Positions 47,697 to 58,072 of a stretch of 64,000 nt of DNA are shown piece by piece (within the stretch, counting starts at the first letter, position 1; the number at the start of each line of letters is the position of its first letter). The notes under the pieces are model-generated. The model saw only the letters and a program-made list of their open reading frames with translations. It was not told the origin of the DNA and ran no database searches. The position numbers and the translations under genes are program-made. Origin of the DNA: Nitratireductor sp. (GTDB lineage: Bacteria > Pseudomonadota > Alphaproteobacteria > Rhizobiales > Rhizobiaceae); contig NZ_CP051236.1 in NCBI RefSeq assembly GCF_017794765.1, positions 2,595,987-2,659,986 on the forward strand. Direction: 5' to 3'.

Positions 47697-49196
47697 TCAG
47701 AAGCGCAGGCGCTGACGCAGTATGCGCCCGTCCCGCTCAACGGCAAAGGCCCAGCGGCGGCTTGTATCGCCCGCGACGACCCGCATCGTCTCCACATCCT
47801 CAATGTCGATACCATTGACTTCACGGATAATATCGCCCGGGCGCAAACCTACGCTGGCCGCGGGTGAACGCCGGTCGACCTCCAGAATGACGACCCCCTT
47901 CTTGTTCAGGGGCAGTTTCAGACGCTGGGCGAGACGCGGCTCGAGGGTGGCGACCGCCGCTCCGGCAAATGGCCCCCGCCCTTCAAGCGTGATAGGCGCC
48001 GGTCCATCGCCATCGGACAGGCGCTCGAGCTCGAAGCCCAGTTCCAGCGTCTGCCCGTCGCGCAACACGCCAATGACACCTTCTTCCTCGAGCGGATGCG
48101 TGACGAGGCGATACTCAAGCGCATCGGGATGTTGAATATCAGCGCCATCCATGGCGACCACCACATCGCCGGGACGCAGACCGGCGCGCTCGGCAGGACT
48201 GTCCGGTGCCACTTCACGGACCAGTGCGCCAACGGGACGATCCATGCCAAGCGCCTCGGCAATCTGCGCCGTTACCGGGTCGAAGGACGCACCGAAGAAG
48301 GGTCGCTCAAAGGTCTCCGCACCAGAAAGAGCTGCGTTCACCACCGCTCGCACCATGTTGGCAGGAATTGCAAAACCGATGCCGATGGAACCGCCGCTGC
48401 GGCTGACAATGGCCGTATTGATGCCGATAACCTGGCCGCGCATGTCGATCAGTGCACCGCCGGAATTGCCGGGGTTGATGGCCGCATCGGTCTGGATGAA
48501 GAAACCGAAATCGGACACGCCCACATGACTGCGCGCGAGCGCTGAAACGATGCCGCTGGTTGTTGTCTGGCCGACACCGAAGGGATTGCCGATGGCAAGC
48601 ACGAGGTCACCCACTTCCAGACGGTCGGAATCCCCCAATCCAACGGCCGGAAAGGCTTCATCGCCGGAAATCTTCAGGACCGCGAGATCGAGCGCCTTGT
48701 CCTTCAGCAGGATCTCGCTTTCAAACTCCCGCCCGTCAGCAAGCGCAACTTTGACCTCATCGGCATCGCTGATGACGTGATTGTTGGTCACGATCACGCC
48801 GCTCGGGTCGACAAGCACGCCGGAGCCGAGGGAAGAACGCACCCGCGGCGGCATCTGCGGACGGCCAAAAAACTGTTCGAAGAATGGATCGCCCATGAAA
48901 GGCGAACGCACCTGAACGGTGGAAGAAGCGTAGACGTTCACCACGGCAGGCGAAGTTTCCTTGACCAGCGGCGCGAAGGACAACTGAATATCGGCCCGTC
49001 CGAACGGAACCCGGCGCTCTGTCCCCCCATCCCGTGGGACAGCGAGCTCGTTGCGCGCATCCCCACTTAACAGATCGGACAGAAATCCGCGCAGGGTCCC
49101 CCCCTCATCCTGCTGCGCCTGAACCGAGCCCGTTAAAACGGTCCCGGCAAAAGACGCCAAAAGAACGACGCTTAGGAAAACAGAACGCATCCGCAT
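47697..49196 (-). CDS. Do-like periplasmic serine protease (DegP/DegQ family)
   Basis: A 499-residue HtrA-family protease. A signal peptide is clear (MRMRSVFLSVVLLASFAGTVLTGSVQAQ). The catalytic triad is His140 (VTNNHVIS), Asp170 (KALDLAVLKI) and Ser245 (INPGNSGGALI). Two PDZ domains follow (about 290-380 and 410-495). It performs protein quality control in the periplasm. I chose the ATG at 49196 because the signal peptide starts there and GAGG lies upstream. It is the first gene of the run protease-rarA-crcB-rluA-eamA-atp12 and lies after the rplQ terminator. Confidence 0.94.
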   Translation of the reverse strand: MRMRSVFLSVVLLASFAGTVLTGSVQAQQDEGGTLRGFLSDLLSGDARNELAVPRDGGTERRVPFGRADIQLSFAPLVKETSPAVVNVYASSTVQVRSPFMGDPFFEQFFGRPQMPPRVRSSLGSGVLVDPSGVIVTNNHVISDADEVKVALADGREFESEILLKDKALDLAVLKISGDEAFPAVGLGDSDRLEVGDLVLAIGNPFGVGQTTTSGIVSALARSHVGVSDFGFFIQTDAAINPGNSGGALIDMRGQVIGINTAIVSRSGGSIGIGFAIPANMVRAVVNAALSGAETFERPFFGASFDPVTAQIAEALGMDRPVGALVREVAPDSPAERAGLRPGDVVVAMDGADIQHPDALEYRLVTHPLEEEGVIGVLRDGQTLELGFELERLSDGDGPAPITLEGRGPFAGAAVATLEPRLAQRLKLPLNKKGVVILEVDRRSPAASVGLRPGDIIREVNGIDIEDVETMRVVAGDTSRRWAFAVERDGRILRQRLRF

Positions 49197-49317
49197 ATGC
49201 CTGGCCTCTATCCGATTCTCGAAAATGCAAATGATTGAGCACTGACGCAAAAAGCTTTTCTCAGAGCATTGTGCACATTGAAAGGCTCTGCCCCAGGAAG
49301 AACAGAAACTGCGCAAC

Positions 49318-49344
49318 AAAAAAGGGGCCACGGAGCCCCTTTTT
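49318..49344 (-). terminator. terminator of rplQ, end of the ribosomal superoperon
   Basis: GGGGC and GCCCC, extended by five A-T pairs, form a stem around a 6-base loop. On the minus strand it is followed by six T. It lies 26 bases past the rplQ stop. The A/T symmetry would also allow termination on the plus strand. Confidence 0.9.
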
Positions 49345-49369
49345 CAAGAACGTTCAAGGCAAGCCGGAA

Positions 49370-49801
49370 TTACGCGGCTTCCGCCTCTTCGTTGCCGCCC
49401 TCGGCTTCAACACGCGCACGGTCTGCAGCGCCCTTCGCCTCGACATCGCGGTCGACGAACTCGATGACAGCCATCGGTGCATTGTCGCCATGGCGGAAGC
49501 CCGCCTTCATGATGCGGGTGTAGCCGCCGTTGCGCTCAGCGTAGCGCGGAGCAAGCGTGTCGAACAGGCGCTTGACCAGGCTTTCGTCGCGAATGGCCGA
49601 AATGGCCTGCCGACGGGCGTGCAGGTCGCCGCGCTTGCCGAGCGTCACCAGCTTCTCCACGATCGGGCGAAGTTCTTTCGCCTTGGGCAGAGTGGTGACG
49701 ATCTGTTCATGTTCGATCAGTGAAGCCGCCATATTGGCAAAAAGCGCCTTGCGGTGGCTTGCCGTCCTGTTCAGCTTGCGGCCGGATTTTCCGTGACGCA
49801 T
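49370..49801 (-). CDS. rplQ: 50S ribosomal protein L17
   Basis: A 143-residue L17 starting [46 protein letters not shown]. The C-terminal extension after the conserved core is acidic and Ala-rich ([13 protein letters not shown]), common in alphaproteobacteria. It is the last gene of the alpha operon, 50 bases after rpoA, and followed by a strong terminator. Confidence 0.98.
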   Translation of the reverse strand: MRHGKSGRKLNRTASHRKALFANMAASLIEHEQIVTTLPKAKELRPIVEKLVTLGKRGDLHARRQAISAIRDESLVKRLFDTLAPRYAERNGGYTRIMKAGFRHGDNAPMAVIEFVDRDVEAKGAADRARVEAEGGNEEAEAA

Positions 49802-49851
49802 GGCCTTTCTCCTTCAATCCCCGTCGCCCGAACCTTGCGGGCTTTGCGGGC

Positions 49852-50862
49852 CTAGTATTGGTCTTCGTAACGCTTGGCGAGTTCTTCGATGTTTTCCGGC
49901 GGCCAGTCCTCGACATCCATGCCGAGGTGGAGCCCCATCGAAGCCAGCACTTCCTTGATTTCGTTGAGCGACTTGCGGCCGAAATTCGGCGTGCGCAGCA
50001 TCTCGGCTTCCGTCTTCTGGATCAGGTCGCCGATGTAAACGATGTTGTCGTTCTTCAGGCAGTTTGCAGAGCGAACCGAAAGTTCCAGCTCGTCCACCTT
50101 CTTGAGAAGTGCCGGATTGAAGGCAAGCTCGGCCACCTGTTCAGCGGGCTGCTCCTTCTGCGGCTCTTCAAAGTTGACGAACAGCGCAAGCTGGTCCTGC
50201 AGGATGCGTGCAGCGAAAGCCACTGCGTCCTCGCCCGTCACCGAACCGTTGGTCTCGATGGTCATGGTAAGCTTGTCATAGTCGAGAACCTGGCCCTCAC
50301 GGGTGTTTTCGACCTTGTAGGACACCTTCTTTACCGGCGAGTAAAGGCTGTCGACCGGGATCAGACCGATGGGCGCATCTTCGGCACGGTTGCGCTCGGC
50401 CGGCACATAGCCCTTGCCGTTGTCGACCGTGAATTCCATGCGGATTTCCGCTCCCTCGTCCAGCGTGCACAGCACGTGGTCGGGGTTGAGAACCTCCACA
50501 TCGCCAACAGTCTGGATATCGCCAGCCGTCACGGTGCCGGGTCCCTGCTTGCGCACAACCATGCGCTTGGGTCCCTCGCCCTCCATCGACAGCGCGATTT
50601 CCTTGATGTTCAGGACGATGTCCGTCACATCTTCGCGCACGCCGGGGATCGACGAGAATTCGTGCAGAACACCGTCAATCTGCACGGCGGTCACAGCCGC
50701 GCCGCGCAGTGACGAAAGCAGCACGCGCCGCAGCGCATTGCCGAGCGTCAGGCCAAAGCCACGCTCAAGAGGCTCAGCCACCAGCGTGGTGACCGTGCGG
50801 CCCTTGGACGAAAACTCGACCTTGTTCGGCTTGATAAGCTCTTGCCAGTTCTTCTGGATCAT
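49852..50862 (-). CDS. rpoA: RNA polymerase subunit alpha
   Basis: A 336-residue alpha subunit. The N-terminal dimerisation domain ([30 protein letters not shown]) contacts beta and beta-prime. The C-terminal domain (about 255-320: [47 protein letters not shown]) binds UP elements and activators. It sits between rpsK and rplQ; rpsD, present here in E. coli, is absent as expected for this group. Confidence 0.98.
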   Translation of the reverse strand: MIQKNWQELIKPNKVEFSSKGRTVTTLVAEPLERGFGLTLGNALRRVLLSSLRGAAVTAVQIDGVLHEFSSIPGVREDVTDIVLNIKEIALSMEGEGPKRMVVRKQGPGTVTAGDIQTVGDVEVLNPDHVLCTLDEGAEIRMEFTVDNGKGYVPAERNRAEDAPIGLIPVDSLYSPVKKVSYKVENTREGQVLDYDKLTMTIETNGSVTGEDAVAFAARILQDQLALFVNFEEPQKEQPAEQVAELAFNPALLKKVDELELSVRSANCLKNDNIVYIGDLIQKTEAEMLRTPNFGRKSLNEIKEVLASMGLHLGMDVEDWPPENIEELAKRYEDQY

Positions 50863-50904
50863 TCCGGGTTCCTTCCGTTACCCCGCCACCATCCATTCGT
50901 GACG

Positions 50905-50932
50905 GGCGCTCTGGAAACCACAGAGGAGCGCC
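50905..50932 (-). other. hairpin in the rpsK-rpoA gap
   Basis: GGCGCTC pairs with GAGCGCC, with an inner TGG/CCA helix and an internal loop. It lies in the 95-base gap where other bacteria carry rpsD. It may affect the level of rpoA relative to the ribosomal genes. Confidence 0.45.
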
Positions 50933-50957
50933 ATAACGCTCTTGCGGAAAACTCTGA

Positions 50958-51347
50958 TTAAACGCGGCGCTTCTTGCGTGGACGGCAACCATTGTGCGGG
51001 ATCGGCGTCACATCGCGAATGGAGGTGATGGTGAAGCCTGCCGCCTGCAGCGCGCGAAGCGCGGACTCGCGACCCGAACCAGGGCCGGAAACCTCGACTT
51101 CAAGCGTGCGCATGCCATGTTCGGCAGCCTTGCGCGCGCAATCTTCCGCAGCAACCTGGGCGGCAAACGGCGTCGACTTACGCGAGCCCTTGAACCCCTG
51201 TGCGCCTGCAGACGACCAGGCAATCGCATTACCCTGCGCATCCGTGATGGTGATCATCGTGTTGTTGAAGCTCGAATTGACATGAGCAACACCCGACGAG
51301 ATATTCTTGCGTTCGCGACGCCGAACGCGTGCGGCTTCCTTAGCCAT
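50958..51347 (-). CDS. rpsK: 30S ribosomal protein S11
   Basis: A 129-residue S11 with the conserved [30 protein letters not shown] and the C-terminal [20 protein letters not shown]11 forms part of the 30S platform near the E site. It is preceded by a 135-base gap with a heptamer-repeat hairpin. Confidence 0.98.
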   Translation of the reverse strand: MAKEAARVRRRERKNISSGVAHVNSSFNNTMITITDAQGNAIAWSSAGAQGFKGSRKSTPFAAQVAAEDCARKAAEHGMRTLEVEVSGPGSGRESALRALQAAGFTITSIRDVTPIPHNGCRPRKKRRV

Positions 51348-51405
51348 ATTGTTCCTTTCAGTCGATCTCTACACCGCCGTAACACCAGCGGCTCCACCTG
51401 GAGAA

Positions 51406-51478
51406 GCGAATAGTGGTTAGCGAGTAGCGAGTAAAAATAAGATCGGCTTCTATTCGCTATTCGCTATTCGCTATTCAC
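51406..51478. repeat. heptamer-repeat long hairpin between rpsM and rpsK
   Basis: Four tandem 7-base units of the form GCGARTA (51406-51433) face four inverted units TATTCRC (51451-51478) across a 17-base spacer. On the plus strand the units pair with G-U wobbles and only two clear mismatches, giving a stem of about 28 pairs. The right arm has three identical units TATTCGC. The element ends 4 bases before the rpsM stop codon. Confidence 0.85.
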
Positions 51479-51482
51479 TCAA

Positions 51483-51851
51483 TTACTTCTTCTTGCCGGC
51501 GATTGCCTTGGCGGGGCCCTTGCGGGTGCGCGCATTGGTGTGCGTGCGCTGGCCGCGGACCGGAAGCGAACGACGGTGACGCAGGCCGCGGTAGCAGCCC
51601 AGATCCATCAGACGCTTGATGTTCATCGAAACTTCGCGGCGAAGATCACCCTCAACGCGCAGATCGCGGTCGATCGTCTCGCGGATGGCGAGGATCTCGG
51701 CATCGGTGAGCTCGCTGACGCGACGCTCAGCCGGAATGTTCACCTGCTTCACGATATCCCCAGCGGTCTTCGGACCGATGCCGTGGATGTACTGAAGCGC
51801 AATCACGACGCGCTTGTTGGTCGGAATATTGACGCCTGCAATACGGGCCAT
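51483..51851 (-). CDS. rpsM: 30S ribosomal protein S13
   Basis: A 122-residue S13 starting [26 protein letters not shown], with the helix-two-turn-helix region and the C-terminal [26 protein letters not shown] that contacts tRNA in the P site. I chose the ATG at 51851; the longer frame upstream lacks ribosomal similarity. It starts the alpha operon, 199 bases after adk. Confidence 0.98.
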   Translation of the reverse strand: MARIAGVNIPTNKRVVIALQYIHGIGPKTAGDIVKQVNIPAERRVSELTDAEILAIRETIDRDLRVEGDLRREVSMNIKRLMDLGCYRGLRHRRSLPVRGQRTHTNARTRKGPAKAIAGKKK

Positions 51852-51872
51852 CTTCTTCTCCATGTGAGCCGG

Positions 51873-51925
51873 TCTCCCGGCGCTTCGTTTACCCGCGTCC
51901 GGTGGAGGCCGGCCCTTGCGGGAGA
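51873..51925 (-). promoter_or_regulatory. possible structured leader of rpsM
   Basis: In the 199-base adk-rpsM gap, TCTCCCG (51873-51879) and CGGGAGA (51919-51925) can pair around a GC-rich segment with an inner CCGG-TGGAGG-CCGG repeat. Such leaders are common before ribosomal operons, but I know of no described leader that matches this one. Confidence 0.3.
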
Positions 51926-52050
51926 TGATTGTTCCTACAAACAAGAAGGCCGAGCCTGATGGCCCGACCAACGATTCGTTCGATCAGGAGACCGAGTGGC
52001 ATTAATCGATAAACACCACACAGTCAAGCGCTGCCGGAGAAAGCGCAGGT

Positions 52051-52635
52051 TCAAAGCGAAGCGAGAACCTGCTCGATCTCCACTGTCACCTCGTCGATCG
52101 ACTTCATTCCATCGACCCGCCGCAGGAAACCCTTGGCATGGTAATAGCCGATGAGCGCTGCAGTCTTCTTGTAATATTCGCGCAATCGCTCGTCGAAGAC
52201 CGCCGCATTGTCATCCTTGCGCGGTGCCTGACCGGCAGCTATGGCATCCTGCGCGCGCTTTTCGATGCGCCCCACCAAAGCGGCGTCATCGACAACCAGC
52301 TCAATCGTCGCGTCAAGCTTGACCTCACGTTCAGCCAGCATCGCCTCAACGGCATCAGCCTGTGCAAGGGTGCGTGGATATCCGTCGAGAATAAAACCGT
52401 TCGAGCAATCCGGCTGATCAATTCGCTCCGCCACGATTGCGTTCACGATCTCGTCGGACACCAGCTCCCCGGCATCCATCACCGCTTTCGCGCGTTTGCC
52501 AACTTCCGTTCCGGCCGCAACCGCGGCCCGCAACATGTCACCTGTGGAGAGTTGCGGAACGCCGTGCTTCTCGACCAGCCGCTGGGCCTGCGTGCCCTTA
52601 CCCGCTCCCGGCGGTCCAAGAAGTATAAGCCTCAT
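52051..52635 (-). CDS. adk: adenylate kinase
   Basis: A 194-residue adenylate kinase interconverting ATP + AMP and 2 ADP. The P-loop [14 protein letters not shown] is at 7-20, followed by [15 protein letters not shown] and [15 protein letters not shown]. The length and absence of a four-Cys motif show the short-LID form. It overlaps the secY stop by 4 bases. Confidence 0.98.
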   Translation of the reverse strand: MRLILLGPPGAGKGTQAQRLVEKHGVPQLSTGDMLRAAVAAGTEVGKRAKAVMDAGELVSDEIVNAIVAERIDQPDCSNGFILDGYPRTLAQADAVEAMLAEREVKLDATIELVVDDAALVGRIEKRAQDAIAAGQAPRKDDNAAVFDERLREYYKKTAALIGYYHAKGFLRRVDGMKSIDEVTVEIEQVLASL

Positions 52636-53972
52636 CGTCCCCTCTTACCCCCACGCAATTTGGATTTCTTGATCAGCCCTTCGTACTGATGGGCAATGAG
52701 ATGTCCCTGCATCTGGGCAACCGTGTCGAGCGTAACGCTCACCACGATCAGAAGCGACGTGCCGCCAAGATAGAAGGGAACGCCGGTAGCCGAAATCAGG
52801 AACTCAGGCAGAAGGCAGATCAAGACAAGATAAATGGCACCGATAACGGTGATACGCGTCAACACATAGTCGATATATTCAGCCGTGCGCTCACCGGGAC
52901 GATAGCCCGGAATGAAGCCCGAATGCTTCTTCAACTGATCGGCTGTGTCCTTTGGATTGAACACGATGGCCGTATAAAAGAACGCGAAGAAAGCAATGAG
53001 CGCAGCATAGAGGAACATGAACAGCGGCTGACCGTGACCGAGCGAGGCCAGCATGGTAGATGCCCAGCCAGGGAGCTGTGTCGTATCGGAAAAACCGGCG
53101 ACAGTCGCAGGCAGCAGGAGCAGCGACGACGCGAAGATCGGCGGGATAACGCCAGCGGTGTTGAGCTTGAGCGGCAGGTGCGAGGTATCGCCCTGGAACA
53201 TGCGGTTGCCGACCTGGCGCTTGGGGTACTGGATCAGCAGGCGGCGCTGGGCGCGTTCGAAAAACACGATCACGGCAATGACCGCCACAACCAGAACGAT
53301 GATCGCGAGGATCAGGCCGGTCGACAGAGCGCCGGTGCGACCAAGCTCAAGCGTACCGCCAATGGCCGAAGGCAGACCAGCGACAATACCGGAGAAAATG
53401 ATGAGCGAGATGCCGTTGCCGATGCCACGAGCGGTGATCTGCTCGCCAAGCCACATCAGGAACATGGTGCCGCCAACCAGCGTGATGACGGCCGAAATAC
53501 GGAAGAACCAGCCCGGATCGGCAACAATGTTCGCGCCGCCCTCCAGCCCCACGGCGATGCCATAGGCCTGAACTGTCGCAAGAATGACAGTGCCATAACG
53601 GGTATACTGGTTGATGACCTTGCGGCCCTGCTCGCCTTCCTTCTTGAGCTGTTCAAGCGACGGAACGACCGACGTCATGAGCTGCATGATGATGGAGGCG
53701 GAAATGTAAGGCATGATGCCGAGGGCGAAAATCGCCATACGCTCTACCGCGCCGCCGGCAAACATGTTGAACATGCCCAGCACGCCGCCAGACTGCTGCT
53801 GGAAGGCCTGAGCAAAAGCATCAGGATTGATGCCCGGCATCGGGATGTAGGTACCAAGTCGGTACACCAGCAACGCGCCGAGCGTGAACCAGATGCGCTT
53901 CTTGAGATCCTCGGCCTTCGCGAAGGCCGCGAAATTGAGATTGGACGCAAGCTGTTCCGCTGCCGATGCCAT
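52632..53972 (-). CDS. secY: protein translocase subunit SecY
   Basis: A 446-residue translocon pore with ten membrane segments. [14 protein letters not shown], the segment [71 protein letters not shown] and [25 protein letters not shown] are conserved. I chose the ATG at 53972 ([14 protein letters not shown]). It lies between rplO and adk at the end of the spc operon. Confidence 0.98.
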   Translation of the reverse strand: MASAAEQLASNLNFAAFAKAEDLKKRIWFTLGALLVYRLGTYIPMPGINPDAFAQAFQQQSGGVLGMFNMFAGGAVERMAIFALGIMPYISASIIMQLMTSVVPSLEQLKKEGEQGRKVINQYTRYGTVILATVQAYGIAVGLEGGANIVADPGWFFRISAVITLVGGTMFLMWLGEQITARGIGNGISLIIFSGIVAGLPSAIGGTLELGRTGALSTGLILAIIVLVVAVIAVIVFFERAQRRLLIQYPKRQVGNRMFQGDTSHLPLKLNTAGVIPPIFASSLLLLPATVAGFSDTTQLPGWASTMLASLGHGQPLFMFLYAALIAFFAFFYTAIVFNPKDTADQLKKHSGFIPGYRPGERTAEYIDYVLTRITVIGAIYLVLICLLPEFLISATGVPFYLGGTSLLIVVSVTLDTVAQMQGHLIAHQYEGLIKKSKLRGGKRGR

Positions 53973-54106
53973 GAAGTATTCTCCGCTTCGTCGTGCCCCT
54001 CGCAGATATCCGAATCGACACGGGCGCACGTTGTCGAAAACCCGAAATAGGGTCTGACAGGCATAGATGCAAGCGGCGGACAATCGCCCGCCGCTTGTGG
54101 ATCAGA

Positions 54107-54583
54107 TTACTCGGCCTTGGCCGCTGCTTCGAGCAGCTTGACCGTTCCGCCGGCCTTCTCGATCTTTTCGACGGCGGCTTTGGAGGCGCCGGCAACTTCG
54201 AGCGTAACCTTTGTCTTCAGTTCACCGTCGCTGAGGACGCGAACACCATCCTTCGCGCGGCGAAGAACACCGGCAGCCACAAGCGCAGCCACATCGATGA
54301 CGGCTTTGCCGTCAAGCTTCTTGGCGTCGATCGCGGCCTGGATGCGGCCGAGCGACACTTCATTGAAGTCGTTGCCGAAGATGTTCTTGAAGCCGCGCTT
54401 GGGCAGGCGCCGATAGAGCGGCATCTGACCACCCTCGAAGCCGTTGATTGACACGCCTGAGCGTGACTTCTGGCCCTTTACGCCGCGACCACCGGTCTTG
54501 CCGGTACCCGAACCGATGCCACGCCCTACGCGCTTGCGCGACTTGGTGGCGCCTTCTTTATCCCTGAGTTCATTCAGTTTCAT
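54107..54583 (-). CDS. rplO: 50S ribosomal protein L15
   Basis: A 158-residue L15 with [65 protein letters not shown], the flexible N-terminal tail that threads into 23S rRNA, and the globular C-terminal domain. It precedes secY by 134 bases. Confidence 0.98.
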   Translation of the reverse strand: MKLNELRDKEGATKSRKRVGRGIGSGTGKTGGRGVKGQKSRSGVSINGFEGGQMPLYRRLPKRGFKNIFGNDFNEVSLGRIQAAIDAKKLDGKAVIDVAALVAAGVLRRAKDGVRVLSDGELKTKVTLEVAGASKAAVEKIEKAGGTVKLLEAAAKAE

Positions 54584-54602
54584 AATATCGCTCCTGGGAT
54601 CC

Positions 54603-54803
54603 TCAGGCCTCGTCCACGACGCGGACGAGATGCTGCACCGACGCGATCATACCGCGCACGGACGGTGTGTCCTCGAGCGTGGAACGGCGGTGCATCTTGT
54701 TCAAACCAAGGCCGATCAGCGTCTGACGCTGGCTGGCCGGGCGGCGAATCGGGCTGCCGATCTGTTCAACGGTGACCGTCTTGCCCTTCTTCTTCTCTGC
54801 CAT
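54603..54803 (-). CDS. rpmD: 50S ribosomal protein L30
   Basis: A 66-residue L30 with [46 protein letters not shown] chose the ATG at 54803 (MAEKKKGK) because the AAGGA ribosome-binding site sits nine bases upstream; an ATG two codons earlier would be too close to it. It lies between rpsE and rplO. Confidence 0.97.
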   Translation of the reverse strand: MAEKKKGKTVTVEQIGSPIRRPASQRQTLIGLGLNKMHRRSTLEDTPSVRGMIASVQHLVRVVDEA

Positions 54804-54869
54804 TTTCATCAATCCTTGCAAACCTGGCGATCAAAGCCCGTCAGTAAACGGGCCGACCTGCCGTGATCC

Positions 54870-55427
54870 TTATTCCTCGCTGCCTGCAGCAGCGCCGCGG
54901 CGCTGCTGGAGCGTGGAATATTTAATGCCGCGCTGGGCAGCAACGTCCTTGGGATGCAACTGATGCTTCAGGGCATCGAAAGTGGCACGAACCATGTTGT
55001 AGGGGTTCGAGGAACCGAGCGATTTGGCCACCACGTCCTGAACGCCGAGGGTCTCGAACACAGCACGCATCGGACCACCGGCGATGATGCCGGTACCGGG
55101 CTTGGCGGCACGCAGGAGAACACGACCGGCGCCATGACGGCCCGAAACATCGTGATGCAGCGTACGGCCCCCGCGCAGCGGAACGAAAACCATGTCGCGC
55201 TTGGCACTTTCGGTCGCCTTGCGGATGGCCTCCGGCACCTCACGGGCCTTGCCATGACCGAAGCCGACGCGGCCCTTCTGGTCGCCGACCACGACGAGTG
55301 CGGCGAAACCGAAACGACGGCCGCCCTTCACCACCTTGGCGACGCGATTGATATGTACAAGCTTGTCGACGAATTCGCTATCGCGCTCTTCGCGGTCGCG
55401 ACGATCGTCCCTACGTCCTTGTGCCAT
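54870..55427 (-). CDS. rpsE: 30S ribosomal protein S5
   Basis: A 185-residue S5. The double-stranded RNA-binding N-domain has [30 protein letters not shown] and [24 protein letters not shown]. The C-terminal domain has [40 protein letters not shown]5 helps decoding fidelity. Arg/Asp-rich N-terminus ([17 protein letters not shown]) is usual for this class. Confidence 0.98.
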   Translation of the reverse strand: MAQGRRDDRRDREERDSEFVDKLVHINRVAKVVKGGRRFGFAALVVVGDQKGRVGFGHGKAREVPEAIRKATESAKRDMVFVPLRGGRTLHHDVSGRHGAGRVLLRAAKPGTGIIAGGPMRAVFETLGVQDVVAKSLGSSNPYNMVRATFDALKHQLHPKDVAAQRGIKYSTLQQRRGAAAGSEE

Positions 55428-55508
55428 TGCCCTTTTCCTTGTTCTTTTCCGGAAGCACGGGGTTGAAAATGATAATCCGGGCGCTCCGTTTAGAAGCGCC
55501 CGAACAGT

Positions 55509-55868
55509 TTAGAACTTCAGACCACCCTCACGGGCGGCATCGGCAAGAGCCTTGACGCGACCGTGGAAGAGGTAAGGACCGCGGTCAAAGACCACTTCCT
55601 CTACGCCTGCCTTCTTGGCCCGCTCTGCAACCAGCTTGCCAACGGCTGCAGCAGCAGCGGAATCGGCGCCGGTCTTGATCTGGCCTTTGAGATCCTTGTC
55701 GAGGGTCGAAGCAGCCGCGAGCGTATGGCCCTTGGCGTCGTCGATAACCTGAACGTAGATGTTCTTGGAGGAACGGTAGACCGAAAGACGGGGCTGGCCA
55801 TTGGAGACCGCCTTGATCTTCCGGCGAACACGTCCCGCACGCCGCTTGACGGAGACTTTCGAGACCAT
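55509..55868 (-). CDS. rplR: 50S ribosomal protein L18
   Basis: A 119-residue L18, a 5S rRNA-binding protein, with [46 protein letters not shown] and the C-terminal [28 protein letters not shown]. It lies 11 bases after rplF. Confidence 0.98.
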   Translation of the reverse strand: MVSKVSVKRRAGRVRRKIKAVSNGQPRLSVYRSSKNIYVQVIDDAKGHTLAAASTLDKDLKGQIKTGADSAAAAAVGKLVAERAKKAGVEEVVFDRGPYLFHGRVKALADAAREGGLKF

Positions 55869-55879
55869 GGTTCGAGTTC

Positions 55880-56413
55880 CTACTTCTTCTTGCCTTCTTT
55901 GCGAACGATCGTCTCGTCCGCATATTTGACGCCCTTGCCCTTATACGGCTCGGGGCCACGCTTCTTGCGAATCTCGGCCGCAACCTGACCAACGACCTGC
56001 TTGTCGATGCCTGCGATCACGATCTCGGTCGGCTTCGGACAGCTGATGCTGATTCCGTCCGGAGCCTCGTAAATCACTTCGTGGCTGTAGCCAAGCGAAA
56101 GCTGCAGGTTTTTTCCCTGCATCGCGGCACGATAACCAACGCCGTTGATCTCAAGACGCTTTTCGAAACCATCCTTCACACCCTGAAGGATGTTTGCGAT
56201 CTGCGTGCGCGACATACCCCATTTGGAGCGCGCGTCCTTGGACTGGTCGCGCGGGTCGACAGCGATCGCGTCATTCTCGAGCTTCACCAGAACCTCGTCG
56301 TTGACGACGAACTTCAGTTCACCCTTCGGCCCCTTGGCCGTCACGGTCTGGCCCTCGACCTGAGCAGTGACGCCCTGCGGAACCGGGACCGGCTTTTTGC
56401 CAATGCGAGACAT
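55880..56413 (-). CDS. rplF: 50S ribosomal protein L6
   Basis: A 177-residue L6 with two related domains: [33 protein letters not shown] at the start and [48 protein letters not shown] near the end. It binds 23S rRNA near the factor-binding site. Confidence 0.98.
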   Translation of the reverse strand: MSRIGKKPVPVPQGVTAQVEGQTVTAKGPKGELKFVVNDEVLVKLENDAIAVDPRDQSKDARSKWGMSRTQIANILQGVKDGFEKRLEINGVGYRAAMQGKNLQLSLGYSHEVIYEAPDGISISCPKPTEIVIAGIDKQVVGQVAAEIRKKRGPEPYKGKGVKYADETIVRKEGKKK

Positions 56414-56451
56414 TTGTCTGCCCTCGTTCTTTGCGTGTGCCTGCTGCCGGA

Positions 56452-56850
56452 TCAGAAGATCTGGCAGAGCACCTCGCCGCCCACATTCTGTTCGCGCGCC
56501 TCATGATCGGCCATCACGCCCTTGGGCGTCGAAAGGATGGCGATACCAAGACCATTGGCGACCTGCGGGATGGATTTCACCGACACATACACGCGACGGC
56601 CCGGCTTCGAAACACGCGCTATCTCGCGGATCACGGAGCCACCTTCGGCGTATTTGAGTTCGATTTCGATCTCGGACTTGCCATTGTCGTAGTCGACCTG
56701 GCTGTAGTCGCGGATATACCCTTCGGCCTTGAGAACATCGAGCACACGGGCGCGCAGACGCGAAGCCGGGGTAGAAACCTTCGGCTTGTTACGGCCGATG
56801 GCGTTGCGGATACGGGTCAGCATATCGCCGAGCGGATCATTCACGGACAT
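56452..56850 (-). CDS. rpsH: 30S ribosomal protein S8
   Basis: A 132-residue S8 with [46 protein letters not shown] and the conserved C-terminal [33 protein letters not shown]. It binds helix 21 of 16S rRNA and in E. coli also represses its own spc operon; I could not confirm an S8 target site here. Confidence 0.98.
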   Translation of the reverse strand: MSVNDPLGDMLTRIRNAIGRNKPKVSTPASRLRARVLDVLKAEGYIRDYSQVDYDNGKSEIEIELKYAEGGSVIREIARVSKPGRRVYVSVKSIPQVANGLGIAILSTPKGVMADHEAREQNVGGEVLCQIF

Positions 56851-56862
56851 CGTTCTTACCCC

Positions 56863-57168
56863 TTACCAGCTCGACTTGACCAGGCCCGGGATCAACCCGT
56901 TATTGCCCAGTTCACGCAATGCAACACGCGACATCTTCAGCTTGCGATAATACGCACGCGGACGTCCGGTCACATCGCAGCGGTTGCGAATGCGAGTCTT
57001 GGACGAGTTGCGCGGGAGAGCAGCAAGCTTGAGCTGCGCCTGGAAGCGCTCCTCGATGGGCTTGGACTGATCCTTGACGATCGCCTTCAGCTCTGCGCGC
57101 TTGGCAGCGTAGCGATCGACCATCTTGCGTCGACGCTTGTTCTTTTCGACTGCGCTGACTTTTGCCAT
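56863..57168 (-). CDS. rpsN: 30S ribosomal protein S14 (zinc-free type)
   Basis: A 101-residue S14 of the long, cysteine-poor type, with [41 protein letters not shown]. The CxxC zinc knuckles of short S14 proteins are absent, so it needs no zinc. It lies 27 bases after rplE. Confidence 0.98.
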   Translation of the reverse strand: MAKVSAVEKNKRRRKMVDRYAAKRAELKAIVKDQSKPIEERFQAQLKLAALPRNSSKTRIRNRCDVTGRPRAYYRKLKMSRVALRELGNNGLIPGLVKSSW

Positions 57169-57195
57169 TTAAAGTGTCCTTCTTCTCGCCTGCCG

Positions 57196-57753
57196 TTACT
57201 GCCGGAACGGGAAGTTAAAGGCCTTGAGCAAGGCCCGCGCTTCGTCGTCGGTTTTTGCAGTCGTACAAACGATGATGTCCATTCCCCAGATCTGATCGAC
57301 CTGATCGTAATTGATCTCGGGGAACACGATATGCTCCTTCAGGCCCATGGCGAAGTTGCCACGTCCGTCAAAGCTCTTCGGGTTCAGACCGCGGAAATCG
57401 CGGACGCGCGGTAGCGCGATCGTCACGAGGCGGTCCAGAAATTCATACATACGGTCCTTGCGGAGCGTCACCTTGGCGCCGAGCGGCATGCCCTCACGCA
57501 CCTTGAAGCCGGCAATCGACTTCGAAGCACGCGTGATGACCGGCTTCTGACCGGCGATCTTGGCGAGATCCTCAGCAGCCGAGGTCGGCTTTTTGGAATC
57601 GCCCGTCGCCTCACCAACACCCATGTTGATGACGATCTTGTCGATGCGCGGCACCTGCATCTCATTGTCGTACTTGAAAGTATCGAGGAGTTCCTTGCGG
57701 ATCACCTCATCATACTTCTTCTTCCAGCGCGGCTGGTACTGAGCATTAGCCAT
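57196..57753 (-). CDS. rplE: 50S ribosomal protein L5
   Basis: A 185-residue L5, which holds 5S rRNA in the central protuberance: [52 protein letters not shown] and [33 protein letters not shown]. Its start overlaps the rplX stop by 8 bases, so the two are probably translationally coupled. Confidence 0.98.
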   Translation of the reverse strand: MANAQYQPRWKKKYDEVIRKELLDTFKYDNEMQVPRIDKIVINMGVGEATGDSKKPTSAAEDLAKIAGQKPVITRASKSIAGFKVREGMPLGAKVTLRKDRMYEFLDRLVTIALPRVRDFRGLNPKSFDGRGNFAMGLKEHIVFPEINYDQVDQIWGMDIIVCTTAKTDDEARALLKAFNFPFRQ

Positions 57754-58060
57754 CGATCAATTCTCCAGAGCGCTTCGCCACGCGCACCTTCTTGCCGTCT
57801 TCCTGGACCTTGAAGCCAACGCGGGTCGGCTTGCCATCCTTCGGGTCGGCCAGCGCCAGGTTCGACAGGTGGATTGGCGCTTCCTTCGTAATGATACCGC
57901 CCTCTGCCTGGGCGGACTGCTTCTGATGGCGGCGAACCAGGTTGACACCGCGCACGAGCGCCTTGTCTTCCTTTGGCATCACCTTCACCACTTCGCCGGT
58001 ACGGCCCTTGTCCTTGCCGGCGAGAACGACGACATTGTCGCCTTTTTTAATCTTCTGCAT
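57746..58060 (-). CDS. rplX: 50S ribosomal protein L24
   Basis: A 104-residue L24 with the KOW motif: [46 protein letters not shown]. It is an early assembly factor of the 50S subunit near the tunnel exit. It lies 12 bases after rplN. Confidence 0.98.
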   Translation of the reverse strand: MQKIKKGDNVVVLAGKDKGRTGEVVKVMPKEDKALVRGVNLVRRHQKQSAQAEGGIITKEAPIHLSNLALADPKDGKPTRVGFKVQEDGKKVRVAKRSGELIDG

Positions 58061-58072
58061 ATCCCCGGCCTC

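Noticed and set aside
51852..52050. rpmJ (L36) gene in the adk-rpsM gap
   Set aside because: Many bacteria have rpmJ here, but I find no short frame with the L36 Cys/His pattern on the minus strand in this gap.
52689..54050. Open frame of 453 codons opposite secY
   Set aside because: The product is very rich in charged residues and Asn/Gln with no family signature; secY on the other strand is unmistakable.
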